NCBI GenBank assembly: GCA_035306725.1
Contig: DATGNN010000234.1
Coordinates: 1 to 25,712, forward strand
Source of the DNA: JAAYEB01 sp035306725
GTDB taxonomy: Bacteria; Fibrobacterota; Chitinivibrionia; Chitinivibrionales; Chitinispirillaceae
DNA: 25,712 nt
Direction: 5' to 3'
The first letter of the stretch is position 1. Each line of letters starts with the position of its first letter. The notes under the pieces are model-generated. The model had not been told where the DNA came from and searched no databases. It saw nothing but the letters and a program-made list of their open reading frames with translations. Both the position numbers and the translations under genes were made by a program. This document shows positions 16,240 through 24,066 of the stretch, piece by piece.

Positions 16240-17949
16240 ATGTGTTCAAAGAGAAAACAGGTTAGAGTCATTGTGAACAAAACAATGATAGCTTTTATTA
16301 TTAACCTGTTGGTGAGTGCAAACACAGGATTGATTGATGCCGCCAAAAAAGAACAATATTTAAGTCAGGAATTTATTGATAGTTCAGTTCAGCGTGCTTT
16401 TTACATCCTTAATGAAGCTGCCAGTGTTGCTGGTGTAGGCTTCCGTCAGAAAGAAGCAATTCAGGAAGCTAAAAAGATATCAAACAGATTAAAGCAAATG
16501 GCAAAAGGTGATCCTAATGAAAGATATATTTTGTGGAAAACAGGAGAACTTGAGGCTCAGATATATCTTGAAGAGCGGGATATTGTTTATCAAAAAATGC
16601 AAAAGGGCCAGGTAAAAGTTAATCAACTGATCAGCCGTTTCAATAGTGAATTGGGCAAAAACAGGCCGGATTTTGCAACGCTTAAACGGATACACGTACA
16701 GATGGGTCAGCTTGATATTCATAAAGCAAACGAAATTGCCAGTTCTTTTAATCAAAGATACAGGGCTATTTCCCGTGAGGTACTGTATTTTCTCGAGAAA
16801 GCCTTAATGACAGGTGACTACAACAAAGCAAGAGATGAACTTGGTTACTGTCTCCGGAATAAAACATACCTGACCATACCAGATTCAAAATACAATCAGC
16901 TCGAAAAGAAACTTGAAAATTTAATCAGAGCACAAGAAGAAACGCCCCTGATTAATAGTGAACTTCAAGCTGCCAGAGATGCTGTTTTAAAGAATAATCT
17001 TACAAAAACACGGAATCTTATGTCATCAATAGATTGTCGGCTTGACCGTATTAAAAAGGTTCTTTCAGAGGGTGAATCATCAAAAATCAAGCGATCACTT
17101 TCAGAAATTTCACGCATGTTTTCATCCAAAGAGGACTCTTTGGTTAATGTAAATATCAGACTTCTCCAGAATGAAGGGGTACAGGCTGCCAATGAATTTC
17201 TTCAGAATGTCCTCAAACCTTGTGGAGTCAGCCGTGAAAAAATTGCTTATATAGATAAGGCAATTTTAAGCATCTCAACATCTGATGACCCGTTGATGAA
17301 AAATGAAATAATGGGAGTAGTTACAGATGAAAGTGACGGGAATGATTATGGTTTTACCGATATTTATTCTTCTGTGAAACAAAAAGCTCAAAACAGGATG
17401 GACAGCCTTATGCTGGTAGAACAGCATCGAATGCACATGGAAGAGCAGCGACGTGCCAAAGAGGATAGTATTGCCATGTTGGTACAGAACAAACAACAAC
17501 AACTTCAGAAGAATCAGGAACTAGCCTCTCAATTAACAGTTAAGCTCTACACTCTGCTTGAAAAAAATAATAGTGCTGAAGCTGTATCACTGTTTGAAAA
17601 ACAGAGTGATTTTCTGAAATACTACTTACCTTCAGAAGGATACGAAATCCTCAGAACCTCTCTTCACACTCCTCAATATGAAAGTGAACCGGTTAATACA
17701 GTAACTTATATTAAAGAAAATCCAACTATTGGTAATAAAACAGTTGAAGATAAAAAAATGATGGTAAACAGGGAAAAAGCTCAACAGATGGTTATTTCAA
17801 TTTATGATATGCTTGAAAAAAATGAAATTAGTGATGCTTATAACAGGTTTAATGCCAATCGCAAACCTCTTCATAAATACCTCGACAGGGAGGTTTTTGA
17901 AATGCTTGAAACAACAATCATCCAGGCATACACTTTTAATTCTCCCTGA
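16240..17949 (+). CDS. Exported coiled-coil protein with a duplicated C-terminal module, unknown function
   Basis: I do not recognise the family of this 569-residue protein. After a basic start there is a hydrophobic export signal (MIAFIINLLVSANTGL, about residues 15-30), so it should be periplasmic or membrane-tethered. Residues about 60-430 are mostly charged helix with heptad-like spacing, including a Q/E/R-rich stretch near 390-430. The C-terminus has two copies of a module of about 48 residues: LYTLLEKNNSAEAVSLFEKQ...YYLPSEGYEILRTSL (near 435-480) and IYDMLEKNEISDAYNRFNAN...KYLDREVFEMLETTI (near 512-562). AGGA lies upstream of the ATG. argS follows after 47 bases and may be cotranscribed. 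A structural or TPR-like scaffold role is possible, but there is no direct evidence. Confidence 0.8.
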   Translation: MCSKRKQVRVIVNKTMIAFIINLLVSANTGLIDAAKKEQYLSQEFIDSSVQRAFYILNEAASVAGVGFRQKEAIQEAKKISNRLKQMAKGDPNERYILWKTGELEAQIYLEERDIVYQKMQKGQVKVNQLISRFNSELGKNRPDFATLKRIHVQMGQLDIHKANEIASSFNQRYRAISREVLYFLEKALMTGDYNKARDELGYCLRNKTYLTIPDSKYNQLEKKLENLIRAQEETPLINSELQAARDAVLKNNLTKTRNLMSSIDCRLDRIKKVLSEGESSKIKRSLSEISRMFSSKEDSLVNVNIRLLQNEGVQAANEFLQNVLKPCGVSREKIAYIDKAILSISTSDDPLMKNEIMGVVTDESDGNDYGFTDIYSSVKQKAQNRMDSLMLVEQHRMHMEEQRRAKEDSIAMLVQNKQQQLQKNQELASQLTVKLYTLLEKNNSAEAVSLFEKQSDFLKYYLPSEGYEILRTSLHTPQYESEPVNTVTYIKENPTIGNKTVEDKKMMVNREKAQQMVISIYDMLEKNEISDAYNRFNANRKPLHKYLDREVFEMLETTIIQAYTFNSP

Positions 17950-17996
17950 AGATTAAATTGTTTGTTAATTACATGTTAAAATAAAGGATAGTCATA

Positions 17997-19679
17997 ATGA
18001 AAGAGATTATTGCAGATGCTCTGTATGTTCAGCTTGAAGAAAAACTTGATAAAAGTCAAATCGAACAGTTGATTGAAATTCCGCCCGATGAAAAAATGGG
18101 TGATTTTGCATTTCCCTGTTTTTCTCTTGCCAGAATTTACAAAAAAAACCCTGCTGAAATTGCCAGAGAGTTCTCTGAGATTCTTAAACTTCCAGATCTT
18201 TTTGAAAAAGTAATACCTGTATCCGGTTATCTTAATTTTTTCCTGAACAAAAGCATACTTGCAAAACAGGTTCTTGGTGCCTGCCAATCTGACACTTATG
18301 GCAGTAAAAGCCTGAACAAAAAAATTGTTATAGAATTTGCATCACCAAACACAAACAAACCACTTCATCTGGGACATCTGCGGAATATCTCCATTGGGGA
18401 AAGCATTTCCCGTTTATTCTCCTTTTGTGGCAATAAAGTAACCAGAACATCCATCAATAACGATCGCGGTGTACATATTTGTAAATCGATGCTTGCATAC
18501 GACCTGTTATCAGAGGGAAAGACACCCGAAAATACTGGTAAAAAATCCGACCATTTTGTTGGTGACTATTATGTTCTTTTCAGTAAAAAGGCTTCTGAAG
18601 ATGAAACATGGAACGGAAAAGCCCAGGAGTTGTTACGCAAGTGGGCAACCGGTGATGAACACACTGTCAAATTATGGAAAACCATGAACAAATGGGCTCT
18701 TGAAGGATTTGCACAAACATACAGGCTTTTCGGAATAAGTTTTGACAAAGAATATTTTGAAAGTGACATTTATAAATCCGGTAAAGAGATAGTTAATGAA
18801 GGTCTGGAAAAAAAGGTTTTCTATAAAAGGGACGACGGGGCTGTTGTGGTAGATCTGGAACATCAGAAACTGGGTAACAAGGTTCTACTGCGACCTGATG
18901 GCACATCGGTGTATATCGTTCAGGATCTTTACCTTGCTGTACTCAAGGACCGTGAATTCAATTATGACAGGTCTATCTATGTTGTCGGGAATGAGCAGGA
19001 GTACCATTTTGCAGTCCTTATAGCAATTTTCAAACTGCTTGATTATCCTGTTGCCGACAAAATGAAACATCTTTCATATGGCATGGTAGAACTGCCTGAA
19101 GGGAAAATGAAATCGCGTGAAGGAACTGTGGTTGACGCTGATGATCTGATTGATGAAACCAAAAGACTTGCTTCAGAAGAATTGAAACAGAGATACGAAT
19201 TATCTGAAAGTGAACTTGAAGAAAGAAGTCTCAAAATCGCGTTATCAGCTATAAAATATCAGCTTCTTAAAATTGACATAACAAAAAACATGCTGTTTGA
19301 TCCCAAAAAAGCGATCAGTTTTGAAGGGGACACCGGACCATATCTGTTGTATAGTTACGCCAGAGCATCATCAATTTTAAGAAAAACTGAATCAAAAAAA
19401 GATGCAGTGTTTTCTGATCTCAATGTCCATGAAACACGTCTTGCAAGAAAGATCTCTTTCTTCCCGGATACCGTAACGAGTGCTTTCGAACGTTTGTCAC
19501 CGTCTGTTATTGCAAATTATGCTTTTGATCTTGCTCAGATATTCAATGAGTTTTATCATGCCTGTAAAGTGATTGGCAGTGACTCTGAGGGTTTGAGGAT
19601 TGAGCTGGTAAAAGGGTTTAGATCTGTATTGAAAAAATGTTTATGGCTGCTTGGGATTGAGGAGATTGAAGAGATGTAA
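17997..19679 (+). CDS. argS: Arginyl-tRNA synthetase
   Basis: The class I synthetase charges tRNA-Arg with arginine using ATP. The 560 residues show the N-terminal arginine-type additional domain (about 1-90), the Rossmann catalytic core with signature HLGH (124-127) in SPNTNKPLHLGHLRN, and the KMSKS-like loop as GKMKSREGT (369-377). The alpha-helical DALR anticodon-binding domain covers roughly the last 120 residues, including SFEGDTGPYLLYSYARASSI. Length is normal for the family. The ATG has AAGGAT upstream. It follows the coiled-coil gene after 47 bases and faces zwf tail to tail; no clear terminator is visible in the 79-base gap. Confidence 0.97.
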   Translation: MKEIIADALYVQLEEKLDKSQIEQLIEIPPDEKMGDFAFPCFSLARIYKKNPAEIAREFSEILKLPDLFEKVIPVSGYLNFFLNKSILAKQVLGACQSDTYGSKSLNKKIVIEFASPNTNKPLHLGHLRNISIGESISRLFSFCGNKVTRTSINNDRGVHICKSMLAYDLLSEGKTPENTGKKSDHFVGDYYVLFSKKASEDETWNGKAQELLRKWATGDEHTVKLWKTMNKWALEGFAQTYRLFGISFDKEYFESDIYKSGKEIVNEGLEKKVFYKRDDGAVVVDLEHQKLGNKVLLRPDGTSVYIVQDLYLAVLKDREFNYDRSIYVVGNEQEYHFAVLIAIFKLLDYPVADKMKHLSYGMVELPEGKMKSREGTVVDADDLIDETKRLASEELKQRYELSESELEERSLKIALSAIKYQLLKIDITKNMLFDPKKAISFEGDTGPYLLYSYARASSILRKTESKKDAVFSDLNVHETRLARKISFFPDTVTSAFERLSPSVIANYAFDLAQIFNEFYHACKVIGSDSEGLRIELVKGFRSVLKKCLWLLGIEEIEEM

Positions 19680-19758
19680 ATATTGACACCTCTCCCCCAT
19701 TGACACTTTAGACCTGGATAAGAATACAGTATCGTTTTTTTATGTCTGGTAATCGGAA

Positions 19759-21087
19759 TCAATACATACACAAATTGGAATATTTGTCAAAATCTATCCA
19801 TGAAACATCCGATTTTCCCTGGGGCAGAGTGCCTTTTTTATAAAGGGTCAGCTCACCTTTATCCAGAATGTTATCAAGCAGCTGCCACGAAACTTCTGTT
19901 TCTGCAGCACTTACAAAAAGTGTATGATCCCCTTTCAGAACATCCATTAGCAGTCTTTGATACGCTTCAGGAATAAAACCTGAGTAGTTATCACGCATAC
20001 AGTAATTCATAAAAGATCTGTTTATCTCACTTTCGGTACCGGGTGTTCTTGTGGAAATATCAACCACAATCCCTTCGGCAGGCTGAATTTTAAATATTAC
20101 CTTATTCTGATCCAGTTTACCATTTTCATTATAGAGTATTTTCGGAACCGCTTTGAATTTGACACCTATCTCTATACCAGTTCTGTGTACAGCTTTTCCG
20201 GTACGAATAAAAACAGGTGTTCCGGCCCACCTGAAATTATTAATTTTCAATTTCATTTCAGCGAAAGTTTCTGTATTGGAATCTGAAGCAACCCCGTTTT
20301 CCAGCTTGTATCCTTCATACTGGTATCTGAAACATTCTTCTATACTGACAGTTTTCAAAAGATTGATTTTCTGAACCCTAATATCCTCTGCATTCAAACT
20401 GACAGGCACCTCCATGGTAAGCAAAGCCAATAATTGAAGCAAGTGGTTCTGAATCATGTCACGAATTATTCCGGCACTGTCGAAGTAGGCTCCCCTTTGG
20501 GTAATTGTGGCTTGTTCCACTGCGTTGATTTGAATGGATTCTATACAACGGTTATTCCATACGGGATAAAACAGAGTGTTAGCGAATCGGAAAACCATTA
20601 TATTCTGAACGGCTTCTTTTGCAAGATAATGATCGATTCGAAAAACTTGTGATTCATTGAAACATGAGTTCAATTCCTTGTCAAGTTTTTTTGCAGATTG
20701 CAGATCATAACCAAAAGGTTTTTCAATAACAATGGAAACATCATTCCTGAAACCTTCTTCATATAGATTTCGGGCAGTTGTTCCATATGCGATTGGTGGG
20801 AGAGCAAAGAAAATTACAATTCTGGAAAAATCGCCCTTTGATCTGATAAAGTCTTTAAGTCCGAAGATAAACTGATGATAATAGATTCTTCTGGCAAACT
20901 TTTCTGATACATGGAAACTGCTTCTGAACTCTTCATCAGAGAACGGTTTTCGTCCTGTTCCCACTACAATACATGAGTCACAAATCTCATTTCGGGAGTA
21001 GAGTGCGTTAAGTGCAGGAATAAGTTTTTTGTGTGCCAGATCTCCTGATGCACCTGTAATTACTATGGCACAGCGTTCAATAGGCAT
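19759..21087 (-). CDS. zwf: Glucose-6-phosphate 1-dehydrogenase
   Basis: This enzyme oxidises glucose 6-phosphate to 6-phosphogluconolactone with NADP or NAD, the entry to the oxidative pentose phosphate pathway. The N-terminal Rossmann fold has GASGDLAHKKL (12-22). EKPFGYDL follows at 122-129. The substrate signature RIDHYLAKE (150-158) has the catalytic His-containing pattern and the conserved Lys, with Ala in place of the usual Gly before it. At 442 residues it is about 40-50 shorter than most bacterial forms, apparently from shorter loops and tail rather than a broken frame. NADPH from it could feed the thioredoxin and other oxygen-defence proteins nearby, though the gene has its own transcript. 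The ATG has no clear Shine-Dalgarno sequence. Confidence 0.95.
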   Translation of the reverse strand: MPIERCAIVITGASGDLAHKKLIPALNALYSRNEICDSCIVVGTGRKPFSDEEFRSSFHVSEKFARRIYYHQFIFGLKDFIRSKGDFSRIVIFFALPPIAYGTTARNLYEEGFRNDVSIVIEKPFGYDLQSAKKLDKELNSCFNESQVFRIDHYLAKEAVQNIMVFRFANTLFYPVWNNRCIESIQINAVEQATITQRGAYFDSAGIIRDMIQNHLLQLLALLTMEVPVSLNAEDIRVQKINLLKTVSIEECFRYQYEGYKLENGVASDSNTETFAEMKLKINNFRWAGTPVFIRTGKAVHRTGIEIGVKFKAVPKILYNENGKLDQNKVIFKIQPAEGIVVDISTRTPGTESEINRSFMNYCMRDNYSGFIPEAYQRLLMDVLKGDHTLFVSAAETEVSWQLLDNILDKGELTLYKKGTLPQGKSDVSWIDFDKYSNLCMY

Positions 21088-21270
21088 GTTTGTCGGTACC
21101 CGTTTCAGATGACTTATCTTTTTTTCACACTGTCTGAAATTAAATCAGTCCACAGTCTGGAGATCTTTTTTGCAACCTGGAAGTTAATATAATTGCTTCC
21201 AAAAGTACCGATCACCCTTGAAGAACCTGCTGATTTGCAGAATTAGTGAATCGGAACACAGGGTTTATTA

Positions 21271-21306
21271 ACTTAATACCAAAATCAGACGATTTTGGTG
21301 TTAAGT
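21271..21306. repeat. 16-bp stem hairpin upstream of zwf
   Basis: ACTTAATACCAAAATC pairs with GATTTTGGTGTTAAGT over 16 positions, with a single G-T wobble and a 4-base loop AGAC. It lies in the 386-base gap 21088-21473, about 185 bases upstream of zwf and past the rubredoxin terminator. With no T-run it is a poor intrinsic terminator. It may be a structured leader, a small-RNA stem or a repeat unit. No other gene is visible in the gap. Confidence 0.6.
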
Positions 21307-21423
21307 GGTTATTGAAATTCTCCAGTAAAAAAGAGATTCCAGCTTGTTTTCTTCGAAAATTATTTTGAACAAAGTTTATCTAGTTTGACAGTTTATATTA
21401 AATGGCAAAACGTGTCAACAATG

Positions 21424-21459
21424 CTTTCCCTTTTTCTTTAAAAAAAGAAAAAGGGAAAG
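21424..21459 (-). terminator. Perfect 16-bp hairpin after rubredoxin
   Basis: CTTTCCCTTTTTCTTT is followed by AAAA and then its exact reverse complement. It begins 14 bases past the rubredoxin stop. The stem is only moderately GC, and on the minus strand it has T-rich arms and loop rather than a T-tail, so it is an unusual but likely transcript end. Confidence 0.6.
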
Positions 21460-21473
21460 AAAAATAATCAGTT

Positions 21474-21635
21474 TTATTCTTCAGGAGAAAACTCGTCTTT
21501 ACCCACACCACATTGTGGACAGACCCATGAATCTGGCAAATCTTCAAAAGATGTTCCAGGTGCAATATTGCTGTCCGGATCACCGATTGCCGGATCATAT
21601 ACATAACCGCATGCATTACAGATGTAACGTTTCAA
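21474..21635 (-). CDS. rub: Rubredoxin
   Basis: This short gene uses a TTG start at 21635 with AAGGAGG five bases upstream. The 53-residue product is a textbook rubredoxin: one iron is held by Cys6, Cys9, Cys39 and Cys42 in ICNACGYVYDP and WVCPQCGVGKDEF, with the conserved PGTSFEDLPDSW between them. It is a cytoplasmic one-electron carrier that in anaerobes feeds superoxide reductase, rubrerythrin or flavodiiron proteins. Desulfoferrodoxin is encoded 2 kb away, so it is the natural electron donor here. The gene lies downstream of ferritin on the same strand, with a 235-base gap and its own possible operator, so it probably has a separate promoter. An overlapping 72-codon frame in another register is a shadow. 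Confidence 0.96.
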   Translation of the reverse strand: MKRYICNACGYVYDPAIGDPDSNIAPGTSFEDLPDSWVCPQCGVGKDEFSPEE

Positions 21636-21669
21636 TTGAACCTCCTTAAAGATTTTATAATATAGTAAT

Positions 21670-21691
21670 CCGGTTTAATCATCTTAACCGG
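21670..21691. promoter_or_regulatory. Inverted repeat just upstream of rubredoxin
   Basis: CCGGTT and AACCGG flank a 10-base AT spacer, about 35 bases before the rubredoxin start. On the minus strand a weak TTAAGA-N17-TATATT promoter overlaps it, so it may be an operator; it could also end ferritin transcripts. The remainder of the gap 21636-21870 shows nothing else I can name. Confidence 0.35.
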
Positions 21692-21870
21692 TAATTTGCA
21701 CAAACAAATATAAATGTTTACGTATCAATTTACAGATTATTTTATCTCAAGTTTCATTTATACCTGGCCCCATATCACAGACACAGGGTTTGGTAATATA
21801 CTAAAAATGGATCAAGTACTTTATCATCTAACAACAAATAATAAAGCACCTGGCGCGCGCATAGAGATTT

Positions 21871-22416
21871 TTATGCACCACCCGAAGCAGCATTTTCAAC
21901 TCCCCTGCTATAATCCAATACTACATTAACTGTTCGTGTCCCGATCTCTTTATTCAGCATATATAAGGCATTCGCATTTTCACCGACAAGATCAAGCTTT
22001 TGAAGAATATCGTTTACGCTCTCTTCTTCTTCAACCTGTTCTAATACAAACCAGTCTAAAAAGATCTTGGTGGCATGATCCTTTTCTGATATAGCTAAAT
22101 CTACCAGATTATTAATACTTTCTGTAATATATTGTTCATGTTTCAAAGCCTTTCTGAACATATCCCTAACCGAATCAAATTGAGATGACGGCTGTTCTAT
22201 TGTGTTAAGAATGACTCTTTTGCCAACCCGAATAATGTATTCATAGATTTTCATCGCATGAACCATCTCTTCATGATACTGAACCATAAACCATGTAGCA
22301 ATACCTTTATATCCCATCGATTCAGCAAATGCCGACATTGACATGTACAAATAGGCTGAATACATCTCTTTGTTGACTTGAGTATTCAGGGCTTCTTCCA
22401 TTTTTGCAGACACCAT
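21871..22416 (-). CDS. ftnA: Bacterial non-haem ferritin
   Basis: The 181-residue four-helix protein stores iron and oxidises Fe(II), assembling as a 24-mer in the cytoplasm. Ferroxidase residues are visible in VNKEMYSAYLYMSMSAF, ATWFMVQYHEEMVHAMKIYEYI (Glu and His), HEQYITESINNLVDLA and FLDWFVLEQVEEEES. The tail is long and ends in Gly and Ala. GGAGG lies five bases before the ATG at 22416; a GTG six bases further out overlaps that site and is not the start. A near-perfect sigma-54 promoter sits 68 bases upstream of the coding region by predicted start site. In an anaerobe this removes free iron when oxygen intrudes, matching the adjacent superoxide-reductase system. Confidence 0.95.
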   Translation of the reverse strand: MVSAKMEEALNTQVNKEMYSAYLYMSMSAFAESMGYKGIATWFMVQYHEEMVHAMKIYEYIIRVGKRVILNTIEQPSSQFDSVRDMFRKALKHEQYITESINNLVDLAISEKDHATKIFLDWFVLEQVEEEESVNDILQKLDLVGENANALYMLNKEIGTRTVNVVLDYSRGVENAASGGA

Positions 22417-22494
22417 ATACACCTCCAGAATAATAAAAAAAAATGATAATACGAGAATATGTCGATTTATTGCGATATTTAAACGTTGCAGTTA

Positions 22495-22510
22495 AGCAAT
22501 AATCGTGCCT
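22495..22510 (-). promoter_or_regulatory. Sigma-54 promoter of ferritin
   Basis: The minus strand reads AGGCACGATTATTGCT. Apart from the first base it is the textbook GGCACG-N4-TTGCT with exact spacing. Transcription would begin near 22484. Sigma-54 control is unusual for ferritin. Confidence 0.75.
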
Positions 22511-22538
22511 TGTATTTAACAGCTGATTTTTGATATCC

Positions 22539-22558
22539 AACTGTATAACAATACACAG
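22539..22558. promoter_or_regulatory. Dyad element shared with the desulfoferrodoxin upstream region
   Basis: AACTGTATAACAATACACAG contains the dyad CTGTNTA-N4-TANACAG. Its first 17 bases match the element at 24165-24181 except at one position. It lies about 60 bases upstream of the ferritin start site, between ferritin and the thioredoxin leader, and is a candidate enhancer-binding-protein site. Confidence 0.55.
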
Positions 22559-22592
22559 AGTGTACTGAATTTATCTTTTCACATAATATTTT

Positions 22593-22608
22593 TGGTCTGC
22601 CGTTTGCG
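22593..22608 (+). promoter_or_regulatory. Weak sigma-54 candidate pointing to the thioredoxin gene
   Basis: TGGTCTGCCGTTTGCG has TGG, a G at position 7 and TTGC at exact spacing, but lacks the CA of the -24 box and the final A/T. If real, the thioredoxin leader would be about 285 bases. No better promoter was recognised in this 488-base gap. Confidence 0.28.
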
Positions 22609-22798
22609 GTTATTTGATTATGTTTGTTCAGTGTCATTTTTTACAGTGAACAACAAATTTGCCTTAAAAAAGGGCAGATACAGAATTTATAGCTTAACGC
22701 TGCACCCACACAGAAATTTGACAGTTTTTCAGCTTAAAAAAGTACAACTCATAACAAACATAGTATGCTAACAATCAACCATAATTCAGGAGTAAATT

Positions 22799-22837
22799 AT
22801 GGAACTATACAGCTTGTCCGGAGACGTATTCGAGTGA
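22799..22837 (+). CDS. 12-codon leader ORF upstream of the thioredoxin gene
   Basis: An ATG with AGGAG six bases upstream opens the frame MELYSLSGDVFE and stops at TGA. The ribosome-binding site is as good as those of the real genes around it, and the ORF ends 67 bases before the thioredoxin ATG. It could be a regulatory leader peptide. The peptide loosely recalls the start of rubredoxin-like zinc-ribbon proteins with the cysteines lost, so a decayed gene start is the other reading. The DNA between it and the thioredoxin gene is richer in GC than its surroundings and can fold (TGACT/AGTCA). Confidence 0.4.
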   Translation: MELYSLSGDVFE

Positions 22838-22904
22838 CTTCTTTTTGTAGTCAGACGAAAGCGTGTTCCCCGCGAACCGACTCTCTACCTTGCAAGGAGG
22901 AAAA

Positions 22905-23423
22905 ATGGATTGTTCAAAACGCTTCATTCTGATATTCACACTGATATTTCCTGTAGTTTTTAATATTGATTGCATTGCCAGAAACAGTTCAACTGGAGCA
23001 GTCCAGGCGATCACATCTGTTGATCAGTTTAATACAATAATTGAAAACAGCGGCAATCAGCTTATTGCATTTCATCTTTATGCAGATTGGTGCATGCCTT
23101 GCCGCGTTTTAGAACCATTGCTTGTAGAAATTGCACAGGAAAACCAGAATAAAATAGTAATATATAAGGTTGACACCGATGCATTACCTCAAATTGCCGA
23201 GGCTTTTGGCGTTACCGGTATCCCTTTTGTTGTATTTATTAAAAATAAAAAAGCGATTTATGCAATGATGGGTGTGCAGCCAAAAGAAACTTATATCCGT
23301 ATTATTGAAACCTATGCAGATACAACATCTCATGAAGAAAAGAAACCGGATGAAAAAAAGATAAAAGGATTGAAAGTTATAAAATACCGCAGGCATCCAA
23401 ACATTACAGATTTGGTTATGTAA
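22905..23423 (+). CDS. Exported thioredoxin-fold protein
   Basis: The 172-residue protein has an N-terminal signal or anchor (about 5-24) ending near a Cys without a proper lipobox, then a single thioredoxin domain (about 35-140). The active site is WCMPC (Cys63, Cys66) in LYADWCMPCRVLEPL, and the cis-Pro loop is TGIPFVVF. A charged Lys/Glu-rich tail of about 35 residues ends the protein. CMPC rather than CGPC, together with export, suggests disulfide reduction or exchange in the periplasm. AAGGAGG lies four bases before the ATG at 22905; an upstream in-frame ATG at 22863 has no such site. It is divergent from ferritin and convergent with desulfoferrodoxin. Confidence 0.9.
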   Translation: MDCSKRFILIFTLIFPVVFNIDCIARNSSTGAVQAITSVDQFNTIIENSGNQLIAFHLYADWCMPCRVLEPLLVEIAQENQNKIVIYKVDTDALPQIAEAFGVTGIPFVVFIKNKKAIYAMMGVQPKETYIRIIETYADTTSHEEKKPDEKKIKGLKVIKYRRHPNITDLVM

Positions 23424-23519
23424 TCACGATTACAGGATGGGTAACGGTTACAACTTATTAGTTTGACAACAAGTCAGACAGATATGTCTTCACAAACAGA
23501 TCTACCTGCTTTTTATTTT

Positions 23520-23561
23520 TCTGACTATATGCGGCCGCACGGCACGACCGCATATTTCAGA
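23520..23561 (+). terminator. Hairpin terminator between thioredoxin and desulfoferrodoxin genes
   Basis: ATATGCGG pairs with CCGCATAT around a 13-base loop, and outer TCTGA pairs with TCAGA across a small internal loop. On the plus strand TTTT follows the stem, so it probably ends the thioredoxin transcript; it may also slow the convergent one. Confidence 0.6.
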
Positions 23562-23572
23562 TTTTCAGTGTA

Positions 23573-23959
23573 TTATTTTGTTCCCCAGAATCCGTGCAAA
23601 TTACAATATTCACGCGCTGTTAACGGAACATTTTCATTTTCAACAAAGAAAACGGCTTCTGCAGCATTATCCCCTTCCTTGAAATCGTGTCTTAATACCT
23701 TATCTGCGGCCAGTAGCTCTACAAATAAAATGTAATGTCCTTTGGTCATCGGATGAGGAACTTCACCAACCTTTACAGTAACCTTATTTCCGTCTTTTTC
23801 TATAACAGGAACATGTTTTTCTTTTGCTCCATCTGTTGTATTTGGTTCAAGTTTAACCATCGGAGTATTACAACATGATATCGTTTGTTCACCATTCCAT
23901 AATGCTTCCACAACAGCACCACATTTATTACATTTGTAAACACTCTTTTTTTCTATCAT
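23573..23959 (-). CDS. dfx: Desulfoferrodoxin (2Fe superoxide reductase)
   Basis: The 128-residue enzyme reduces superoxide to peroxide without making oxygen, as used by anaerobes. The N-terminal desulforedoxin domain has its four-Cys iron site (Cys10, Cys13, Cys29, Cys30; YKCNKCG and SCC). The catalytic domain has the His4-Cys iron site at His49, His69, His75, Cys119 and His122 (KHVPVI, VPHPMTKGHY, EYCNLHGFW), and the conserved Glu47-Lys48 pair that helps protonate the product. AGGAGG lies five bases before the ATG at 23959, so an in-frame ATG at 24019 is not used. Rubredoxin 2 kb away is the likely donor. A sigma-54-like promoter lies upstream. Confidence 0.96.
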   Translation of the reverse strand: MIEKKSVYKCNKCGAVVEALWNGEQTISCCNTPMVKLEPNTTDGAKEKHVPVIEKDGNKVTVKVGEVPHPMTKGHYILFVELLAADKVLRHDFKEGDNAAEAVFFVENENVPLTAREYCNLHGFWGTK

Positions 23960-24066
23960 TTTTACCTCCTGAAAGAATTTAAAAGAAAAACACTTCACAA
24001 AGCATTTAAAAATTATCAATGATAAGTTAACTCAGAAATATTTTTTAATTTAAACGGGCTCTTGTA

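Noticed and set aside
19680..19758. Terminator between convergent argS and zwf
   Set aside because: There is a T-run but no stem next to it, so no feature was called.
21398..21616. 72-codon minus-strand frame overlapping rubredoxin
   Set aside because: It is a register shadow of the real rubredoxin gene, which has four Cys ligands and a strong ribosome site.
22860..22900. Possible tRNA because of a GGTTCG-like stretch on the minus strand
   Set aside because: No acceptor stem, anticodon arm or proper T-loop can be drawn.
22835..22904. TGA of the leader ORF as a selenocysteine codon leading into a longer protein
   Set aside because: The downstream frame shows no recognisable domain and soon meets another stop; no convincing SECIS-like hairpin is placed directly after the TGA.
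23960..24019. Twenty-residue N-terminal extension of desulfoferrodoxin
   Set aside because: No ribosome site, and the extension is not part of the family; AGGAGG precedes the ATG at 23959.
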